This document shows positions 8,655-18,366 of a DNA stretch of 64,000 nucleotides, in pieces. Below the pieces are notes generated by a model that did no database searches, had not been told where the DNA came from, and saw only the letters and a list, made by a program, of their open reading frames with translations. A program made the position numbers and the translations under genes. The DNA comes from Bradyrhizobium erythrophlei (GTDB taxonomy: Bacteria; Pseudomonadota; Alphaproteobacteria; Rhizobiales; Xanthobacteraceae). The stretch covers positions 3,410,001 to 3,474,000 of the forward strand of contig NZ_LT670849.1 of the NCBI RefSeq assembly GCF_900142985.1. Direction: 5' to 3'. Each line of letters begins with the position of its first letter. The first letter of the stretch is position 1.

Positions 8655-9587
8655 ATGCCCCTCCGCCTGATCTTCATGGGTACGCCGGACTTCGCGGTGC
8701 CGACGTTGCTGGAGCTTGTGGCGCAGGGCCACGAGATCGCGGCCGTCTATACCCGCGCGGCGAAACCCGCCGGCCGCGGCATGAAGTTGCAACAAAGTCC
8801 GGTCGAACAGGAGGCGCATCGGCTCGGCATTCCCGTGCTGACGCCGTCGACGCTGAAAACGCTGGACGCGCTCGACGAATTTCGCACGCATGACGCAGAC
8901 GCGGCTGTCGTCGTCGCCTATGGCATGATCCTGCCGCAGGCAATTTTGGACGCGCCAAAACTCGGCTGCTTCAACCTTCACGCGTCGCTGCTGCCGCGCT
9001 GGCGCGGGGCCGCTCCGATCAACCGCGCTATCATGGCTGATGATGCGGAGAGCGGTGTGATGGTGATGAAGATGGACGTCGGGCTCGACACCGGCGATGT
9101 GGCGATGGCAGAACGCTTAGCCGTCACGGATATGATGACCGCATCTGACCTGCACGATGCGCTGGCGCCGCTCGGCGGCGACCTGATGGCACGGGCGATG
9201 GGCGCGCTCGAACGAGGTACGCTGCAGTTGACGCCGCAAGCGAGCGAAGGCGTCACTTATGCCGCCAAAATCGATAAAGCTGAAGCGCATATCGACTGGA
9301 ACAAGCCGGCTCGCGCGGTGCTGCGCCATATTCACGGATTGTCGCCATTTCCGGGCGCGTGGTGCGAGATGCCGCTTGAAGGCGCAAACCAACGCGTCAA
9401 GATTCTGCGCTGTGAAGTCGCTTCCGGCTCCGGCCAACCGGGCGCGGTGCTGGACGATCGCCTCACGGTCGCTTGCGCGCAAGGTGCCTTGCGTATCGTC
9501 GAGTTGCAGCGCGCCGGCAAGCAGCCGATGAAAACGGAAGAATTTTTACGCGGCACCCAGCTCAAGCCGCCGGCGTGGCTCACCTGA
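8655..9587 (+). CDS. fmt: methionyl-tRNA formyltransferase
   Basis: Formylates initiator Met-tRNA using 10-formyl-tetrahydrofolate. With the start at ATG 8655 ([16 protein letters not shown]) the protein is 310 aa, the usual length. The open frame continues upstream inside def, but that part is not conserved. Catalytic residues Asn107, His109 and Asp145 are present, and the signature [12 protein letters not shown] lies at 111-122. A C-terminal tRNA-binding domain follows. The stop TGA overlaps the truA start as TGATG, implying translational coupling. Confidence 0.97.
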   Translation: MPLRLIFMGTPDFAVPTLLELVAQGHEIAAVYTRAAKPAGRGMKLQQSPVEQEAHRLGIPVLTPSTLKTLDALDEFRTHDADAAVVVAYGMILPQAILDAPKLGCFNLHASLLPRWRGAAPINRAIMADDAESGVMVMKMDVGLDTGDVAMAERLAVTDMMTASDLHDALAPLGGDLMARAMGALERGTLQLTPQASEGVTYAAKIDKAEAHIDWNKPARAVLRHIHGLSPFPGAWCEMPLEGANQRVKILRCEVASGSGQPGAVLDDRLTVACAQGALRIVELQRAGKQPMKTEEFLRGTQLKPPAWLT

Positions 9588-10324
9588 TGCCCCGCTACAA
9601 ACTCATCCTCGAATACGACGGCGCCCCCTATAGCGGCTGGCAAATCCAGGAGAACGGGCCTTCGGTGCAGGGCGCGCTGGAGACCGCGGTGAAAGCGATT
9701 TGCGGCGAAGACGTGCGCGTGCATGGCGCCGGCCGCACCGATGCCGGCGTGCATGCGCTAGGGCAGGTCGCGCATTGCGACATCGCCAAGCATTTCGTGC
9801 CCGGACGATTTCGCGACGGGCTCAACGCGCATTTGCGGCCGCACCCGATCGGCGTGCTGTCGGCGGACATTGTGGCCGATGATTTCGAGGCGCGTTTCTC
9901 CGCCAAGAAGCGCCACTACCGCTACCGGATCAGGAACACCCGCGCCAATCTCGCGCTCGATATCGGCCGCGTCTGGCGGCTGCCGCGGCCGCTCGACAGC
10001 GATGCGATGCATGCGGCCGCGCAACGGCTGGTCGGCAAGCACGATTTCACGACGTTTCGCGACACCGAATGTCAGGCGAAATCGCCGGTGCGGACACTGG
10101 ACCAGCTCGATGTCGTCAGAAACGGCGATGCGGTCGATATCCTGACCTCGGCGCGCTCGTTCCTGCACAGCCAGGTGCGCTCGATGGTGGGTTCGCTGGT
10201 CTGGGTCGGCGAGGGGCGCTGGAACGCCGATGACCTTGCTTCAGCGCTTCAAGCGCAGAACCGCACCGCTTGCGGTCCGGTCGCGCCGCCCGACGGGCTT
10301 TATCTGGTGCGGGTGGATTACTAA
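9587..10324 (+). CDS. truA: tRNA pseudouridine synthase A
   Basis: Makes pseudouridine at positions 38-40 of the tRNA anticodon arm. The start ATG (9587-9589) overlaps the fmt stop, giving 245 aa beginning [19 protein letters not shown]. The catalytic motif GRTDAGVHA places the nucleophilic aspartate at Asp52. The C-terminal segment with [12 protein letters not shown] matches the family. It ends a def-fmt-truA run and is followed immediately by hairpin repeats. Confidence 0.96.
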   Translation: MPRYKLILEYDGAPYSGWQIQENGPSVQGALETAVKAICGEDVRVHGAGRTDAGVHALGQVAHCDIAKHFVPGRFRDGLNAHLRPHPIGVLSADIVADDFEARFSAKKRHYRYRIRNTRANLALDIGRVWRLPRPLDSDAMHAAAQRLVGKHDFTTFRDTECQAKSPVRTLDQLDVVRNGDAVDILTSARSFLHSQVRSMVGSLVWVGEGRWNADDLASALQAQNRTACGPVAPPDGLYLVRVDY

Positions 10325-10330
10325 CCTGAC

Positions 10331-10361
10331 GTCATACCCCGCGAAGGCGGGGTATCCAGTA
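10331..10361. repeat. REP-like hairpin, left flank of GIY-YIG gene
   Basis: GTCAT followed by the perfect stem ACCCCGC/GCGGGGT around a GAAG loop, ending ATCCAGTA. The same element in inverted orientation lies at 10722-10755 with compensatory stem changes. Confidence 0.85.
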
Positions 10362-10402
10362 AGCCGAGTTGTCGAAGTTGGGCTGGGACGGCTCCGATTA
10401 AA

Positions 10403-10705
10403 ATGAGATCACGAAATCTCTACGTCTATATTCTTGCCAGCAAGATTGGTGGAACGCTTTATGTCGGAGTGACGAACGATCTCGTGCGACGCGTGGCCGA
10501 GCATCGTCTCAAGGCCGTAGAAGGTTTCACTGAAAAATACGACGTTGGCAGGTTGGTGTACTTCGAGCAGTTTGATGATCCAGAAAATGCGATCAAGCGC
10601 GAGAAGCGGCTTAAGAAATGGAACCGTGCGTGGAAGATACGCCTCATCGAAGAAAATAATCCCAATTGGGATGACCTATATCGCGGGATAGCCGGCGGCG
10701 ATTAA
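10403..10705 (+). CDS. GIY-YIG nuclease-domain protein (UPF0213/YhbQ-like)
   Basis: A 100-aa protein consisting only of a GIY-YIG domain. YVYIL (7-11) and YVG (20-22) correspond to the GIY and YIG strands. RR at 29-30, His34 and Glu61/Glu65 are candidates for the remaining active-site residues. GIY-YIG domains cut or nick DNA in homing endonucleases, UvrC and some transposons; the role of the single-domain UPF0213 group is not established. The gene is bracketed by two inverted copies of a REP-like hairpin and has lower GC than its neighbours by eye, which suggests it arrived as a small cassette between truA and dapE. Confidence 0.88.
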   Translation: MRSRNLYVYILASKIGGTLYVGVTNDLVRRVAEHRLKAVEGFTEKYDVGRLVYFEQFDDPENAIKREKRLKKWNRAWKIRLIEENNPNWDDLYRGIAGGD

Positions 10706-10721
10706 ATGGAAAAGCCTCAGA

Positions 10722-10755
10722 GTACTGGATCGTCCGCCTTCGCGGACGATGACAG
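10722..10755. repeat. REP-like hairpin, right flank of GIY-YIG gene
   Basis: Read on the minus strand this is GTCAT-CGTCCGC-GAAG-GCGGACG-ATCCAGTA. Loop and flanks match the left copy, and the stem carries paired substitutions that keep all seven pairs. It also lies between two convergent genes and could terminate transcription. Confidence 0.85.
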
Positions 10756-10761
10756 TGAGGG

Positions 10762-11928
10762 CTAGGCGAAATACCGATCCAGGATTCCGCGATAGATCTT
10801 CGTCAGCTTCTCCAGGTCAGAGACCGGCGTGCGCTCGTCGATCTGGTGCATGGTCTGGCCGACGAGACCAAATTCGATCACCGGACAATAGTTGGAGATG
10901 AAGCGGGCGTCCGAGGTGCCGCCGCTCGTGCTCAGTTCCGGCTTGCGGCCGGTGACGTCCTCGATCGCCGCGACCGCAAGATCGACAAACGCGCCGGGCT
11001 TGGTCACGAACACGTTCGCGTTCGACGGCTCCCAGACGATATGCGCCTTGATCCGGTTGCCGGTCGCCTTTGCAAGGCGCGCCTCGACCAGTTCGCGCAA
11101 GGAGCCTTGCGTGTGCCGGTCGTTGAAGCGGATGTTGAACTTGGCGCGCGCCTGTCCGGGAATGACGTTGGTGGCGGGATTACCAACATCGACCGACGTG
11201 AATTCGAGGTTCGACGGCTGAAATTGCGCGCTGCCATGATCGAGCGGCTCCTCGCTCAACGCCACGATCAGCCGCGAAATATCCGGCACCGGATTCGAGG
11301 CGCGGTGTGGGTAGGCGACATGGCCCTGAACGCCTTCGACATAAAGCGTGCCGGATTGCGATCCGCGGCGGCCGATCTTGATGCAGTCGCCGAGCGTCTC
11401 GACGTTGGAAGGCTCGCCCAGCACACAATGATCGAACTTTTCCCCGCGCGCCTCCGCCCATTGCAGCAGCTTGATCGTGCCGTTGACAGCGACGTCTTCC
11501 TCGTCGCCAGTGATCAGGAACGAGATCGAACCTGTGCCGTCCTCGCGCGGCTTGCCGCCATGCTGGCCGAGATATTGCAGCACCGCGGCGGCGCTGCAGG
11601 CGATGCCGCCCTTCATGTCGACAGTGCCGCGGCCATAAAGAAAGCCGTCTTTCACCTCGCCGGAAAAAGCGCCGACCGTCCATGCCTTCTCATCGCCCGG
11701 CGGCACCACGTCGGTGTGGCCGGCGAAGCTGATATGCGGTGACGTGTTGCCGATGCGCGCGTAGAGATTGTCGATATCGGCGGCGCCGGCTTCGCTGAAG
11801 GTGACCCGGTGGGTTTCGAATCCGGCAGCCTTAAAGAGCTTTTCCAGGACGCCGAGCGCCCCGGCATCGGCCGGTGTTATCGATGGACAGCGAACGAGAT
11901 CGCGGGTGATCGAGAGGGCATCAGTCAT
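10762..11928 (-). CDS. dapE: succinyl-diaminopimelate desuccinylase
   Basis: Zinc-dependent M20 peptidase-family enzyme that releases succinate and LL-diaminopimelate in lysine and peptidoglycan synthesis. The 388-aa protein has metal ligands in [12 protein letters not shown] (His71, Asp73), [10 protein letters not shown] (Asp104) and ITGDEED (Glu143/Glu144 region). The C-terminal [11 protein letters not shown] and QTMHQIDE segments match DapE. The start overlaps the stop of the upstream DUF805 gene by 4 bases (ATGA), so the two are probably translated together. dapD lies about 1.5 kb upstream on the same strand. Confidence 0.96.
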   Translation of the reverse strand: MTDALSITRDLVRCPSITPADAGALGVLEKLFKAAGFETHRVTFSEAGAADIDNLYARIGNTSPHISFAGHTDVVPPGDEKAWTVGAFSGEVKDGFLYGRGTVDMKGGIACSAAAVLQYLGQHGGKPREDGTGSISFLITGDEEDVAVNGTIKLLQWAEARGEKFDHCVLGEPSNVETLGDCIKIGRRGSQSGTLYVEGVQGHVAYPHRASNPVPDISRLIVALSEEPLDHGSAQFQPSNLEFTSVDVGNPATNVIPGQARAKFNIRFNDRHTQGSLRELVEARLAKATGNRIKAHIVWEPSNANVFVTKPGAFVDLAVAAIEDVTGRKPELSTSGGTSDARFISNYCPVIEFGLVGQTMHQIDERTPVSDLEKLTKIYRGILDRYFA

Positions 11929-12584
11929 GTCCCCCGCTTAACATGCATGCCGGGCAGCGGGCTAGCTTGATGTGGAACGAATTCAATCGCACTCGCCTGA
12001 TCCCAGCCAGAGCTTGTGTGCCCGCTCCGCGCCCGCGTCTGGTCCTTCGGCAGCGGATTGGGTCCAAAGCGATTGGTCCAGCGCGTCCCCTTCAGGCAAT
12101 AAATCTCGACAAAGCCCCAGATCATCACAACGAGCATCGTCCACGCCAGCGCCTGTATGGCGTAGGAATTCGGCAGCCGGTCAGCGAACTGGGCGTAGAG
12201 CCCGGGAGCGACGAAAAACGGAATGACCCACCAGCCGCTCCTGTCGCGATCATGCAGCCGCTTGACGGAGGTTGAGAGGTAAACCCAGGCAAACAGCAGC
12301 GTCCCGGCGGTGTGGAAGAATGTGAGAACAAGGTGGGCCGGAGACGCCTCCTTACCCTCGCGCAGCCGCGCGATCGCTGCGCGCAGGACGGCGGGATCGA
12401 CGAATGCGAAAATGTCATTGATATTGAAATGGACTGACTTGACCGGGTTGCCGAACATCGCGTCGATGCCAAGCATCAGCGCGGCGACGAGAAGCATCCA
12501 GCACAGGATGACCAGCAAGGCGAGCCATACCTTGGCGCGGTTGATACGGCCGTCGAATGCAAACAGAAGCCAGACCCAATCCAT
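11925..12584 (-). CDS. DUF805 membrane protein 1
   Basis: A 219-aa inner-membrane protein of the DUF805 family, function unknown. Family landmarks are [11 protein letters not shown] near the N-terminus, four hydrophobic segments, [13 protein letters not shown] in the cytoplasmic loop and the [10 protein letters not shown] end motif. About 33 extra residues follow that usual end ([15 protein letters not shown] onward), suggesting a lost original stop. It overlaps dapE by 4 bases. Two tandem hairpin repeats begin 2 bases upstream of its start codon. A second DUF805 gene lies directly upstream. Confidence 0.88.
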   Translation of the reverse strand: MDWVWLLFAFDGRINRAKVWLALLVILCWMLLVAALMLGIDAMFGNPVKSVHFNINDIFAFVDPAVLRAAIARLREGKEASPAHLVLTFFHTAGTLLFAWVYLSTSVKRLHDRDRSGWWVIPFFVAPGLYAQFADRLPNSYAIQALAWTMLVVMIWGFVEIYCLKGTRWTNRFGPNPLPKDQTRARSGHTSSGWDQASAIEFVPHQASPLPGMHVKRGT

Positions 12585-12586
12585 CG

Positions 12587-12663
12587 CTAGTGCCCACTTT
12601 CCGAAGTTCGTACACCGTCTCAGCGCCCACCTTTCACGAACTTCGGAAAGTTATGGGCACTAG
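12587..12663. repeat. palindromic hairpin repeat B1 (CTAGTGCCC...GGGCACTAG)
   Basis: CTAGTGCCCACTTTCCGAAG at the left end pairs with CTTCGGAAAGT...GGGCACTAG at the right end, around a loop of roughly 25 bases. The ends follow the CTRGTG/CACYAG pattern of repeats A1 and A2, but the stem sequence is different. Confidence 0.85.
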
Positions 12664-12676
12664 AAAACTTATGATG

Positions 12677-12754
12677 CTGGTGCCGCTTCCTATTTGAAGT
12701 TCCTGGATCGAATTTGCCGCTTGCCGTGCAGGAACTTCAAATAGGCGGCACCAG
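12677..12754. repeat. palindromic hairpin repeat B2 (CTGGTGCCG...CGGCACCAG)
   Basis: CTGGTGCCGC...TATTTGAAGTTCC pairs with GGAACTTCAAATA.GCGGCACCAG. It is the second member of a tandem hairpin pair 14 bases from B1, mirroring the A1-A2 pair upstream of recR. Confidence 0.85.
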
Positions 12755-12808
12755 CCTCCGGTCCTGCGGTCCGAAAATTAGTCGCGCCCGGGGGAGCCCC
12801 GGTTCGAG

Positions 12809-13342
12809 TTAGCGCGGCGAATTTGACGCGCGGGACAGCAGGAAATCGGGCACGCCGACAGGCTCTGCCCGCGGCCCGATGAGCGATGGGGGCGTGGTGC
12901 GGGTCGGGTCAGGCCCGAACCGGTTCGGCCCCTCAGTGCCAGCGAGAAAAAACAGTTCGATGATGATCCAGGTTTGCAGGACGCTCAGGGCGACCGCAAT
13001 CATCACGAGAAGCAACTCCTTGGCGATCGAAATATCGACGCCGAAGGAGAGCCGCAGAAAAAGACCGTAATACAGATAGGAAAGCCGATTGACGGCGAAC
13101 ACGGCGATCGCCCACCAGCCGCTCCAGTTGCGATCGTGAAGTCGCCTGGCGGTGGTGGCGAGGTTGACCCAGATCATCACGACTGTGACGGGCAAATCCA
13201 GGATTTGCCATTGCGGCGCGAGGTGAGCCGGTAGCTCGATCCAGAGGGCGAACCAGAGCGCAAGGAGAGCCACTTGCGCCACGAGATATGGGGCGCGATT
13301 GGTCCGTCCCGTAAAGCTCAAAAGCGACCAGATGTACCCCAT
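12809..13342 (-). CDS. DUF805 membrane protein 2
   Basis: About 177 aa, starting at the ATG 13340-13342 (MGYIWSLLSFTGRTNRAPY). A GTG five codons upstream (13357) is possible, but DUF805 proteins normally begin with this aromatic segment. Four membrane segments are visible, with TTARRLHDRNWSGWW and PNRFGPDPT motifs shared with DUF805 protein 1. The two genes are probably an old tandem duplication, now separated by two hairpin repeats. Function unknown; DUF805 proteins are small polytopic inner-membrane proteins. Confidence 0.87.
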   Translation of the reverse strand: MGYIWSLLSFTGRTNRAPYLVAQVALLALWFALWIELPAHLAPQWQILDLPVTVVMIWVNLATTARRLHDRNWSGWWAIAVFAVNRLSYLYYGLFLRLSFGVDISIAKELLLVMIAVALSVLQTWIIIELFFLAGTEGPNRFGPDPTRTTPPSLIGPRAEPVGVPDFLLSRASNSPR

Positions 13343-13418
13343 CGCGGGCCTTTCCACCGCGGGCCTTCTTCGGCCGCAGCTCGAAAGTTAGTCGCGATGG
13401 GGCGGCGCCGGGTTCGAG

Positions 13419-14264
13419 CTAATCGCGGAGCAATTCGTTGATGCTGGTTTTCGAACGGGTACGTTCGTCGACCCGCTTGACGATGACGGCGCAGGCGGTA
13501 GCCGGGCCCGGCTGGCCGTTCTTGAGCGGCTTTGCGGGCAGGGTGCCCGGAACCACCACGGCATATTCAGGAACTTCGCCGACAAAGGTTTCGCCGGTTT
13601 CGCGGTCGACGATCTTGGTCGAAGCGCCGAGGAAAACGCCCATCGCCAGTACCGCGCCCTTGCGCACGATCACGCCTTCGGCGACTTCCGACCGCGCGCC
13701 GATGAAGCAGTCGTCCTCGACGATCACGGGGCCGGCCTGCAACGGTTCCAGCACCCCGCCGATGCCGACGCCGCCGGAGATGTGGACACGCTTGCCGATC
13801 TGGGCGCAGGAGCCAACCGTGGACCAGGTGTCGATCATCGTCGCTTCATCGACATGGGCGCCGAGATTGACGAACGAAGGCATCAAGACCACGTTCCGCG
13901 CAATGAAGGCCGAGCGGCGGACGATGGCGCCCGGTACAGCGCGAAAGCCGGCCTCGCGAAAGCGGTTTTCGCCCCAGCCGTCGAACTTCGACGGCACCTT
14001 GTCCCACCACGACGCCTTGCCGGGTCCGCCAGCGATTGCCGCCATGTCGTTCAGCCGGAACGACAGCAGCACGGCCTTTTTCAGCCACTGATGCACCATC
14101 CACTTGCCGCTTGCCTCGCGTTCGGCCACGCGCGCCTCGCCCTTGTCGAGCAGATCGAGCGCGTGATCGACGGCGTCGCGGACCTCACCCTTGGTCGAGG
14201 CGGAAACGCCTTCGCGGGCGTCGAACGCGGCGTTGATGGTGGATTCGAGAGCGGCAGCGGACAT
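13419..14264 (-). CDS. dapD: tetrahydrodipicolinate N-succinyltransferase
   Basis: Transfers succinyl from succinyl-CoA to tetrahydrodipicolinate, committing carbon to the succinylase branch of lysine/DAP synthesis; DapE acts later in the same branch and is encoded nearby. The 281-aa protein has an N-terminal helical domain and a left-handed beta helix of hexapeptide repeats ([19 protein letters not shown], then [15 protein letters not shown] and [14 protein letters not shown]). Start ATG 14264, with AAGGAAAA upstream. Confidence 0.96.
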   Translation of the reverse strand: MSAAALESTINAAFDAREGVSASTKGEVRDAVDHALDLLDKGEARVAEREASGKWMVHQWLKKAVLLSFRLNDMAAIAGGPGKASWWDKVPSKFDGWGENRFREAGFRAVPGAIVRRSAFIARNVVLMPSFVNLGAHVDEATMIDTWSTVGSCAQIGKRVHISGGVGIGGVLEPLQAGPVIVEDDCFIGARSEVAEGVIVRKGAVLAMGVFLGASTKIVDRETGETFVGEVPEYAVVVPGTLPAKPLKNGQPGPATACAVIVKRVDERTRSKTSINELLRD

Positions 14265-14370
14265 TGTTTTTCCTTGGGAAGAGCGCGGCTGGAAGCGGCT
14301 TTTTCGGAATTTGAAGCGGGAGAGTCAAGGCGGCTAGATGCTTTGCCATGTACTCGCAGCCAACCGCCTG

Positions 14371-14497
14371 TCGTCCCTGCGAAAGCAGGGACCCATACCG
14401 CGGAATCTCTCGATTGGCAGGGACGGTTGGATGCGTCGCAAAGCTCGAGTCGGTGGTTATGGGTCCCGGCTCGCGCTTCGCTTGGCCGGGACGACGA
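14371..14497. repeat. dispersed palindromic intergenic repeat, type C
   Basis: Starts TCGTCCCTGCGAAAGCAGGGACCCATA (a short hairpin with a GAAA loop) and ends GGGTCCCGG...CCGGGACGACGA. The outer ends are complementary (CGTCCC/GGGACG). It sits between dapD and the HAD gene; I recall similar elements as common in Bradyrhizobium intergenic regions. Confidence 0.7.
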
Positions 14498-14500
14498 TAG

Positions 14501-15199
14501 TCATGAGTTCTGCACCAACTCCTGCAAAAACCACGTCAGATCGTCGGTGACATGATCGACATAGGGGTCGTCGCGGCCCTCCAACTCCCAGTCCTCGCGC
14601 ACCACTTCCCTCGTGCCGTCGGGCACGACCAGTACCGTGGTCATCCCGAGCTGGTGCGGGACCACGAGATTGCGTGCCAGATCCTCGAACATCGCGGCCC
14701 TGGCGGGATCGACGGAGTGATCCCTGAGGAACTTGTGATAGGTCTGCGGCGCCGGCTTTGGCTCGAGTTCAGCCGCGATGATGTCGAACACGGCCTCGAA
14801 ATGCGCGGCGAGGCCGAGCCGGTTCAGGACCGCCCCGGCATGGTCGGTCGAGCCGTTGGTCAGGATCAGCTTGCGGCCCGGTAGTTTGGCAATCGCCGCG
14901 CCCATCGCCGGATTTGGCTCGAGCGGCGAGTGATCGATCTGGTGCACATAAGCGAGATAGTCGTCGGCGTGCACGCCGTGCTCGGTCATCATCCCGCGCA
15001 TGCTGGTGCCGTAGCGGCGGTAATAATCCTTCTGGATGAAGCGGGCTTGTTCCGGCGAAACCTTCAAGTAAGCGCCGATGAATTCGCCGATGCGCTGATC
15101 CACCTGCTGCCACAGATTGACGTGATGCGGATAGAGCGTGTTGTCGAGGTCGAACACCCATGTGTCGACATGATCGAAGGCGCGTATCTTGGTCATCAC
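14501..15199 (-). CDS. HAD-family pyrimidine 5'-nucleotidase-like phosphatase
   Basis: A 232-aa haloacid-dehalogenase-superfamily protein. Motif I, VFDLDNTLYP (about 14-23), carries the nucleophile aspartate in DLDNT. Motif II is LILTNGST, and motif III/IV is around AAMFEDLARNLVVPHQLG. The NTLYPHHVNLW opening is typical of the SDT1/YjjG-like pyrimidine 5'-nucleotidases, which dephosphorylate UMP, CMP or damaged nucleotides. It overlaps the upstream DUF1036 gene by 4 bases (ATGA), implying coupled translation. Substrate is a family inference. Confidence 0.87.
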   Translation of the reverse strand: MMTKIRAFDHVDTWVFDLDNTLYPHHVNLWQQVDQRIGEFIGAYLKVSPEQARFIQKDYYRRYGTSMRGMMTEHGVHADDYLAYVHQIDHSPLEPNPAMGAAIAKLPGRKLILTNGSTDHAGAVLNRLGLAAHFEAVFDIIAAELEPKPAPQTYHKFLRDHSVDPARAAMFEDLARNLVVPHQLGMTTVLVVPDGTREVVREDWELEGRDDPYVDHVTDDLTWFLQELVQNS

Positions 15200-16224
15200 G
15201 GCATCGCAAAGCGCAGCGTCTTGCCGCCGTTCGAGAGGTCAACGACAGCAAACCCGGTGGTGGAGAGGCCGCGGGTGCCGCACTCGCCCTGTTCGCTGAC
15301 TTCGAATTTGCTCTCGCGCGTGCAGAGCGGCGTCTCGCCGCCCCAGTTCAGGGGCTTGTTCTTGAAGACGACGGTGCGGTTGTCGGCATCGACTGCTTCC
15401 GCGAAACTGAGGATGCGCCTGGGCTGGCCGGTCACGTCAGGATGCAGGCATTTTCCGGGTTCGATGCGATACCAGCCGCGGCTCGTAACCGTCTTGCCGT
15501 CGTCTGTCGCCACGGCCGCCATCACCTTGTGCGGGGTGTCGTTGCACCAGGTCAGGCCTGTCGAGGAGGGAGACTGCACCGCTTCGACCATCGTGGTGAA
15601 GAAATTCGGCGACTGGACGAAGTCCGAAGACAGTCCGCGGTTCTTCAGGAATGCGGCCAGTGCTCCTTGCGTCTTCGGGCCGTCGACGCCGTCGATTGGC
15701 GCGGCATCGAAGCCTCCGATCACCAATAGCCGCTGGATCGCGGCAAGGCGTGCCTGGTCGTCGTCGTATTCGCTGTCTTCCGCAAGATAGGCGACCATAT
15801 TGCCGTCGTCGGCTTTGGTCGGATTGATCTGCGTGAAAGGCGCGGGTGTCTGGCCCGGCCGGCACTGGCGGGCTGCCGCAATGACGAAATTATCGCGCGC
15901 CACGCAGAGGCTGTCGCTGCCGTTCTGCGGCAAGGGCGAGGCGCCGTAGACGGCAAGCGCGCGGGCGTTGAGCAGGATACGGTCGGCGGTCAGCGCGCCC
16001 TGCAGGACCACGCGACAGGCCGCGGGGTCGATGCGAAACCAGCCGCGGGTTGCGGTCGTCGATTTATCGTCGATGCCGATCGCCGCCTCGATCACGTAAC
16101 TCATGCGATTGCAGAGCTTCAGGTCGGCGCGGGCGGGCGCGATTCCGGCGAGCAGAGTGAGGGCCGGAACCAGTCCGGAGATGATGGGCCTCAGTTGCGT
16201 GAGTGCGCGTGCGCCTGTCATCAC
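15196..16224 (-). CDS. secreted protein with two DUF1036 domains
   Basis: 342 aa, function unknown. An N-terminal hydrophobic stretch ([16 protein letters not shown]) looks like a signal peptide. Two DUF1036-like domains follow: one opens [14 protein letters not shown] (about 37-50) and the other [16 protein letters not shown] in the second half. Each has paired cysteines and the [17 protein letters not shown] motif. Between them, [20 protein letters not shown] resembles a peptidoglycan-binding PGBD_1 repeat, so the protein may sit at the cell wall. It overlaps argB upstream and the HAD gene downstream by 4 bases each. Confidence 0.8.
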   Translation of the reverse strand: MMTGARALTQLRPIISGLVPALTLLAGIAPARADLKLCNRMSYVIEAAIGIDDKSTTATRGWFRIDPAACRVVLQGALTADRILLNARALAVYGASPLPQNGSDSLCVARDNFVIAAARQCRPGQTPAPFTQINPTKADDGNMVAYLAEDSEYDDDQARLAAIQRLLVIGGFDAAPIDGVDGPKTQGALAAFLKNRGLSSDFVQSPNFFTTMVEAVQSPSSTGLTWCNDTPHKVMAAVATDDGKTVTSRGWYRIEPGKCLHPDVTGQPRRILSFAEAVDADNRTVVFKNKPLNWGGETPLCTRESKFEVSEQGECGTRGLSTTGFAVVDLSNGGKTLRFAMP

Positions 16225-17117
16225 TTGTGGATCAGTGTGCCCGTGCCCTGGTTGGTGAACAATTCGAGCAGCACGGCGTGCGGCTGCTTGCCGTCGATGA
16301 TGACGACGCCCTGGACGCCCTGTTCGAGTGCGTAGATGCAGGTTTCGACCTTGGGGATCATGCCGCCCGATATCGTGCCGTCGGCGATCAGCTTGCGCGC
16401 GTCCTTGATCGAGAGATCCGGAATCAGCTTCTTCGACTTGTCAAGTACGCCGGGCACGTCGGTCAGCAGCAACAGCCGCTTTGCCTTGAGCGCGCCCGCC
16501 ACCGCGCCGGCAAAGGTGTCGGCGTTGACGTTGAAGGTCTGGCCGGTCTTGCTGATCGCGAGCGGCGCCAGCACCGGAATCAGCTCATAACCGATGAGCT
16601 GGTTCAACAGCGTGAGATCGACCTTTTCCGGTTCGCCGACGAAGCCGAGGTCGACCACTTTCTCGATATGCGAGTCCGGATCGACCATGGTGCGCGTCGC
16701 CTTCGACGCCGTCACCATGTTGCCGTCCTTGCCGCAGAGCCCCACGGCCTTGCCGCCGGCTTCATTGATGTAACCGACCAATTGCTTGTTGATCGAACCC
16801 GCCAGCACCATCTCGACGATCTCGATGGTCGCAGCATCGGTGATGCGAAGACCTGCGGCGAACTCGGATTGAATGCCGAGCCGTTTGAGCATGGTCGCGA
16901 TCTGCGGTCCGCCACCGTGCACCACCACCGGATTGATCGCGGTCTGCTCCAGCAGAACGATATCGCGTGCGAACGCCTTGGCGACATCCTCCGCGCCCAT
17001 GGCGTGCCCGCCATATTTGATGACGATGGTTTCGTCGTCATATTCCTGCATGTGCGGCAGGGCTTCCGACAGGATGCGGGCCTGATCGAGCGGGGTGATG
17101 TGGGACGCGTCGGTCAT
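16221..17117 (-). CDS. argB: acetylglutamate kinase
   Basis: Phosphorylates N-acetylglutamate in arginine synthesis. The 298-aa protein has the amino-acid-kinase fold: the glycine loop KYGGHAMG near the N-terminus, VHGGGPQI for substrate binding, [19 protein letters not shown], and LLTDVPGV with GGMIPKVE for nucleotide binding. N-acetylglutamate kinases of this length are usually feedback-regulated by arginine, though this cannot be read directly. It sits downstream of the rpmH-engB block in the usual rhizobial order and overlaps the DUF1036 gene. Confidence 0.96.
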   Translation of the reverse strand: MTDASHITPLDQARILSEALPHMQEYDDETIVIKYGGHAMGAEDVAKAFARDIVLLEQTAINPVVVHGGGPQIATMLKRLGIQSEFAAGLRITDAATIEIVEMVLAGSINKQLVGYINEAGGKAVGLCGKDGNMVTASKATRTMVDPDSHIEKVVDLGFVGEPEKVDLTLLNQLIGYELIPVLAPLAISKTGQTFNVNADTFAGAVAGALKAKRLLLLTDVPGVLDKSKKLIPDLSIKDARKLIADGTISGGMIPKVETCIYALEQGVQGVVIIDGKQPHAVLLELFTNQGTGTLIHK

Positions 17118-17193
17118 GAAGCGGGTCTCGCGGTACAGATACGGATGCGGGTTCTATCCGATTGTCGCGCAGGCGCAAAGCCGCATGAATGCT

Positions 17194-17314
17194 CTCGTGC
17201 CCCGGACGCTGCGCAGCGCGCTGGCGGTACGCCGCTGATCCGGGGCCTATTGACGATCCCGGGTCCCGGCTCTGCGCAGCGGCGTTACACGCTGCTACCG
17301 CGTCCAGGGCACGA
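17194..17314. repeat. dispersed palindromic intergenic repeat, type D
   Basis: A 120-base element with complementary ends (CTCGTGCCCCGGACG / CGTCCAGGGCACGA) and internal GCGCAGC/GCTGCGC-like palindromes. It fills most of the gap between argB and the DUF423 gene. I recall this type as a widespread Bradyrhizobium repeat. Confidence 0.72.
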
Positions 17315-17320
17315 AAATAC

Positions 17321-17698
17321 TCAATTTCGGCGCGGCCATGCGGCGGCGACAGCCAGCACCAGCCAGCTTACGATCAGCAATGTCCCGCCGGTTGGCGCGG
17401 CCATCGGAAACAAGGCATGGCCGGCGAAGTGCCGCAAACTGAGATCGCCGGCGAACAATGCGGACGCGATCACGAAGCCGAAGGCGGCGATGATTCCGCC
17501 TTTGGCGGTCACGATGCCACGTTCGGTCAAGGCGACCGCCGTGAGCACGGCCGTGGCGTGAAACAGCAACATCGAGGAAGCAGGCATCAGCCGCGTCGCA
17601 TCGGCCTGATGGGTCGCCACCGCGGCCAGGATCACGCCATCGGCGCCCATGATACCGGCGAGGATGACAAGGATGCGAAGCAAGGGAAACATTGTCAT
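17321..17698 (-). CDS. DUF423 small membrane protein
   Basis: A 125-aa protein with four hydrophobic segments, matching the length and pattern of DUF423 (YgdD-like) inner-membrane proteins of unknown function. Recognisable features are the early ILAGIMGADGVILAA segment (the family usually reads GAFGAHGL here), the MLLFHATAVL motif, and the C-terminal FPMAAPTGGTLLIVSW. The start overlaps the engB stop by 4 bases (ATGA), so it is translated with engB. Confidence 0.82.
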   Translation of the reverse strand: MTMFPLLRILVILAGIMGADGVILAAVATHQADATRLMPASSMLLFHATAVLTAVALTERGIVTAKGGIIAAFGFVIASALFAGDLSLRHFAGHALFPMAAPTGGTLLIVSWLVLAVAAAWPRRN

Positions 17699-18345
17699 CG
17701 GCGCTCTTCCAAAAGGCGCACCATCGCGGCGCGCAATTCCGGGATTCCCTCAGATTTTTCCGAGGAGGTCGCAAGCACTTCCGGAAAAGCGGCCGGATGG
17801 GTTGCAAGCGAGGTCCTCACGTCCGTGATGCGCCCTTCCAGTTCGCTCTTCTTGATCTGGTCGGCCTTGGTCAGGACGACCTGATAACTGACCGCGGACC
17901 GGTCGAGCGTCTTCAACACGTCGAGGTCGACGTCTTTAAGGCCGTGCCGGGCATCGATCAGCACATAGACGCGCGCGAGATTGCTGCGGCCCTCGAGGTA
18001 TTTGTGGATCAGCGTGGTCCAGGAGGCGACCTTGGCCTTGGACGCCGCGGCATAGCCGTAACCGGGCATATCGACGAGCCGCAGGCCGGCCTGTGCCGGG
18101 CCATCGAAGAAGATCAGTTCCTGGGTGCGGCCCGGCGTGCTCGAGGTTCGCGCCAGCGCGTTGCGGCCGGTGAGCGCGTTGATGAGGCTTGATTTGCCGA
18201 CATTGGAGCGGCCGGCGAAGGCGATTTCCACGCCCGCCATCGGCGGCAAGGTCTCGATCGACGGCGAGGCCCAGATGAAGTGGAAGTCGCCCGCAAATAG
18301 TTTGCGGCCCTGCTCGATCAGCTTCGCATCAGGTTCGGTGGTCAT
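17695..18345 (-). CDS. engB: ribosome biogenesis GTPase YihA/EngB
   Basis: Essential-type GTPase for large-subunit assembly. Using the ATG at 18343-18345 (MTTEPDAKL) gives 216 aa. The longer frame to 18420 runs into a dispersed repeat, so I reject it. G1 is GRSNVGKSS (45-53), G3 DMPGYG (92-97) and G4 TKAD (159-162). It follows yidC in the rpmH-rnpA-yidC-engB cluster, but a type E repeat separates them. The stop overlaps the DUF423 gene. Confidence 0.94.
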   Translation of the reverse strand: MTTEPDAKLIEQGRKLFAGDFHFIWASPSIETLPPMAGVEIAFAGRSNVGKSSLINALTGRNALARTSSTPGRTQELIFFDGPAQAGLRLVDMPGYGYAAASKAKVASWTTLIHKYLEGRSNLARVYVLIDARHGLKDVDLDVLKTLDRSAVSYQVVLTKADQIKKSELEGRITDVRTSLATHPAAFPEVLATSSEKSEGIPELRAAMVRLLEERR

Positions 18346-18366
18346 GCGAAGGATCCATTTTACGTA

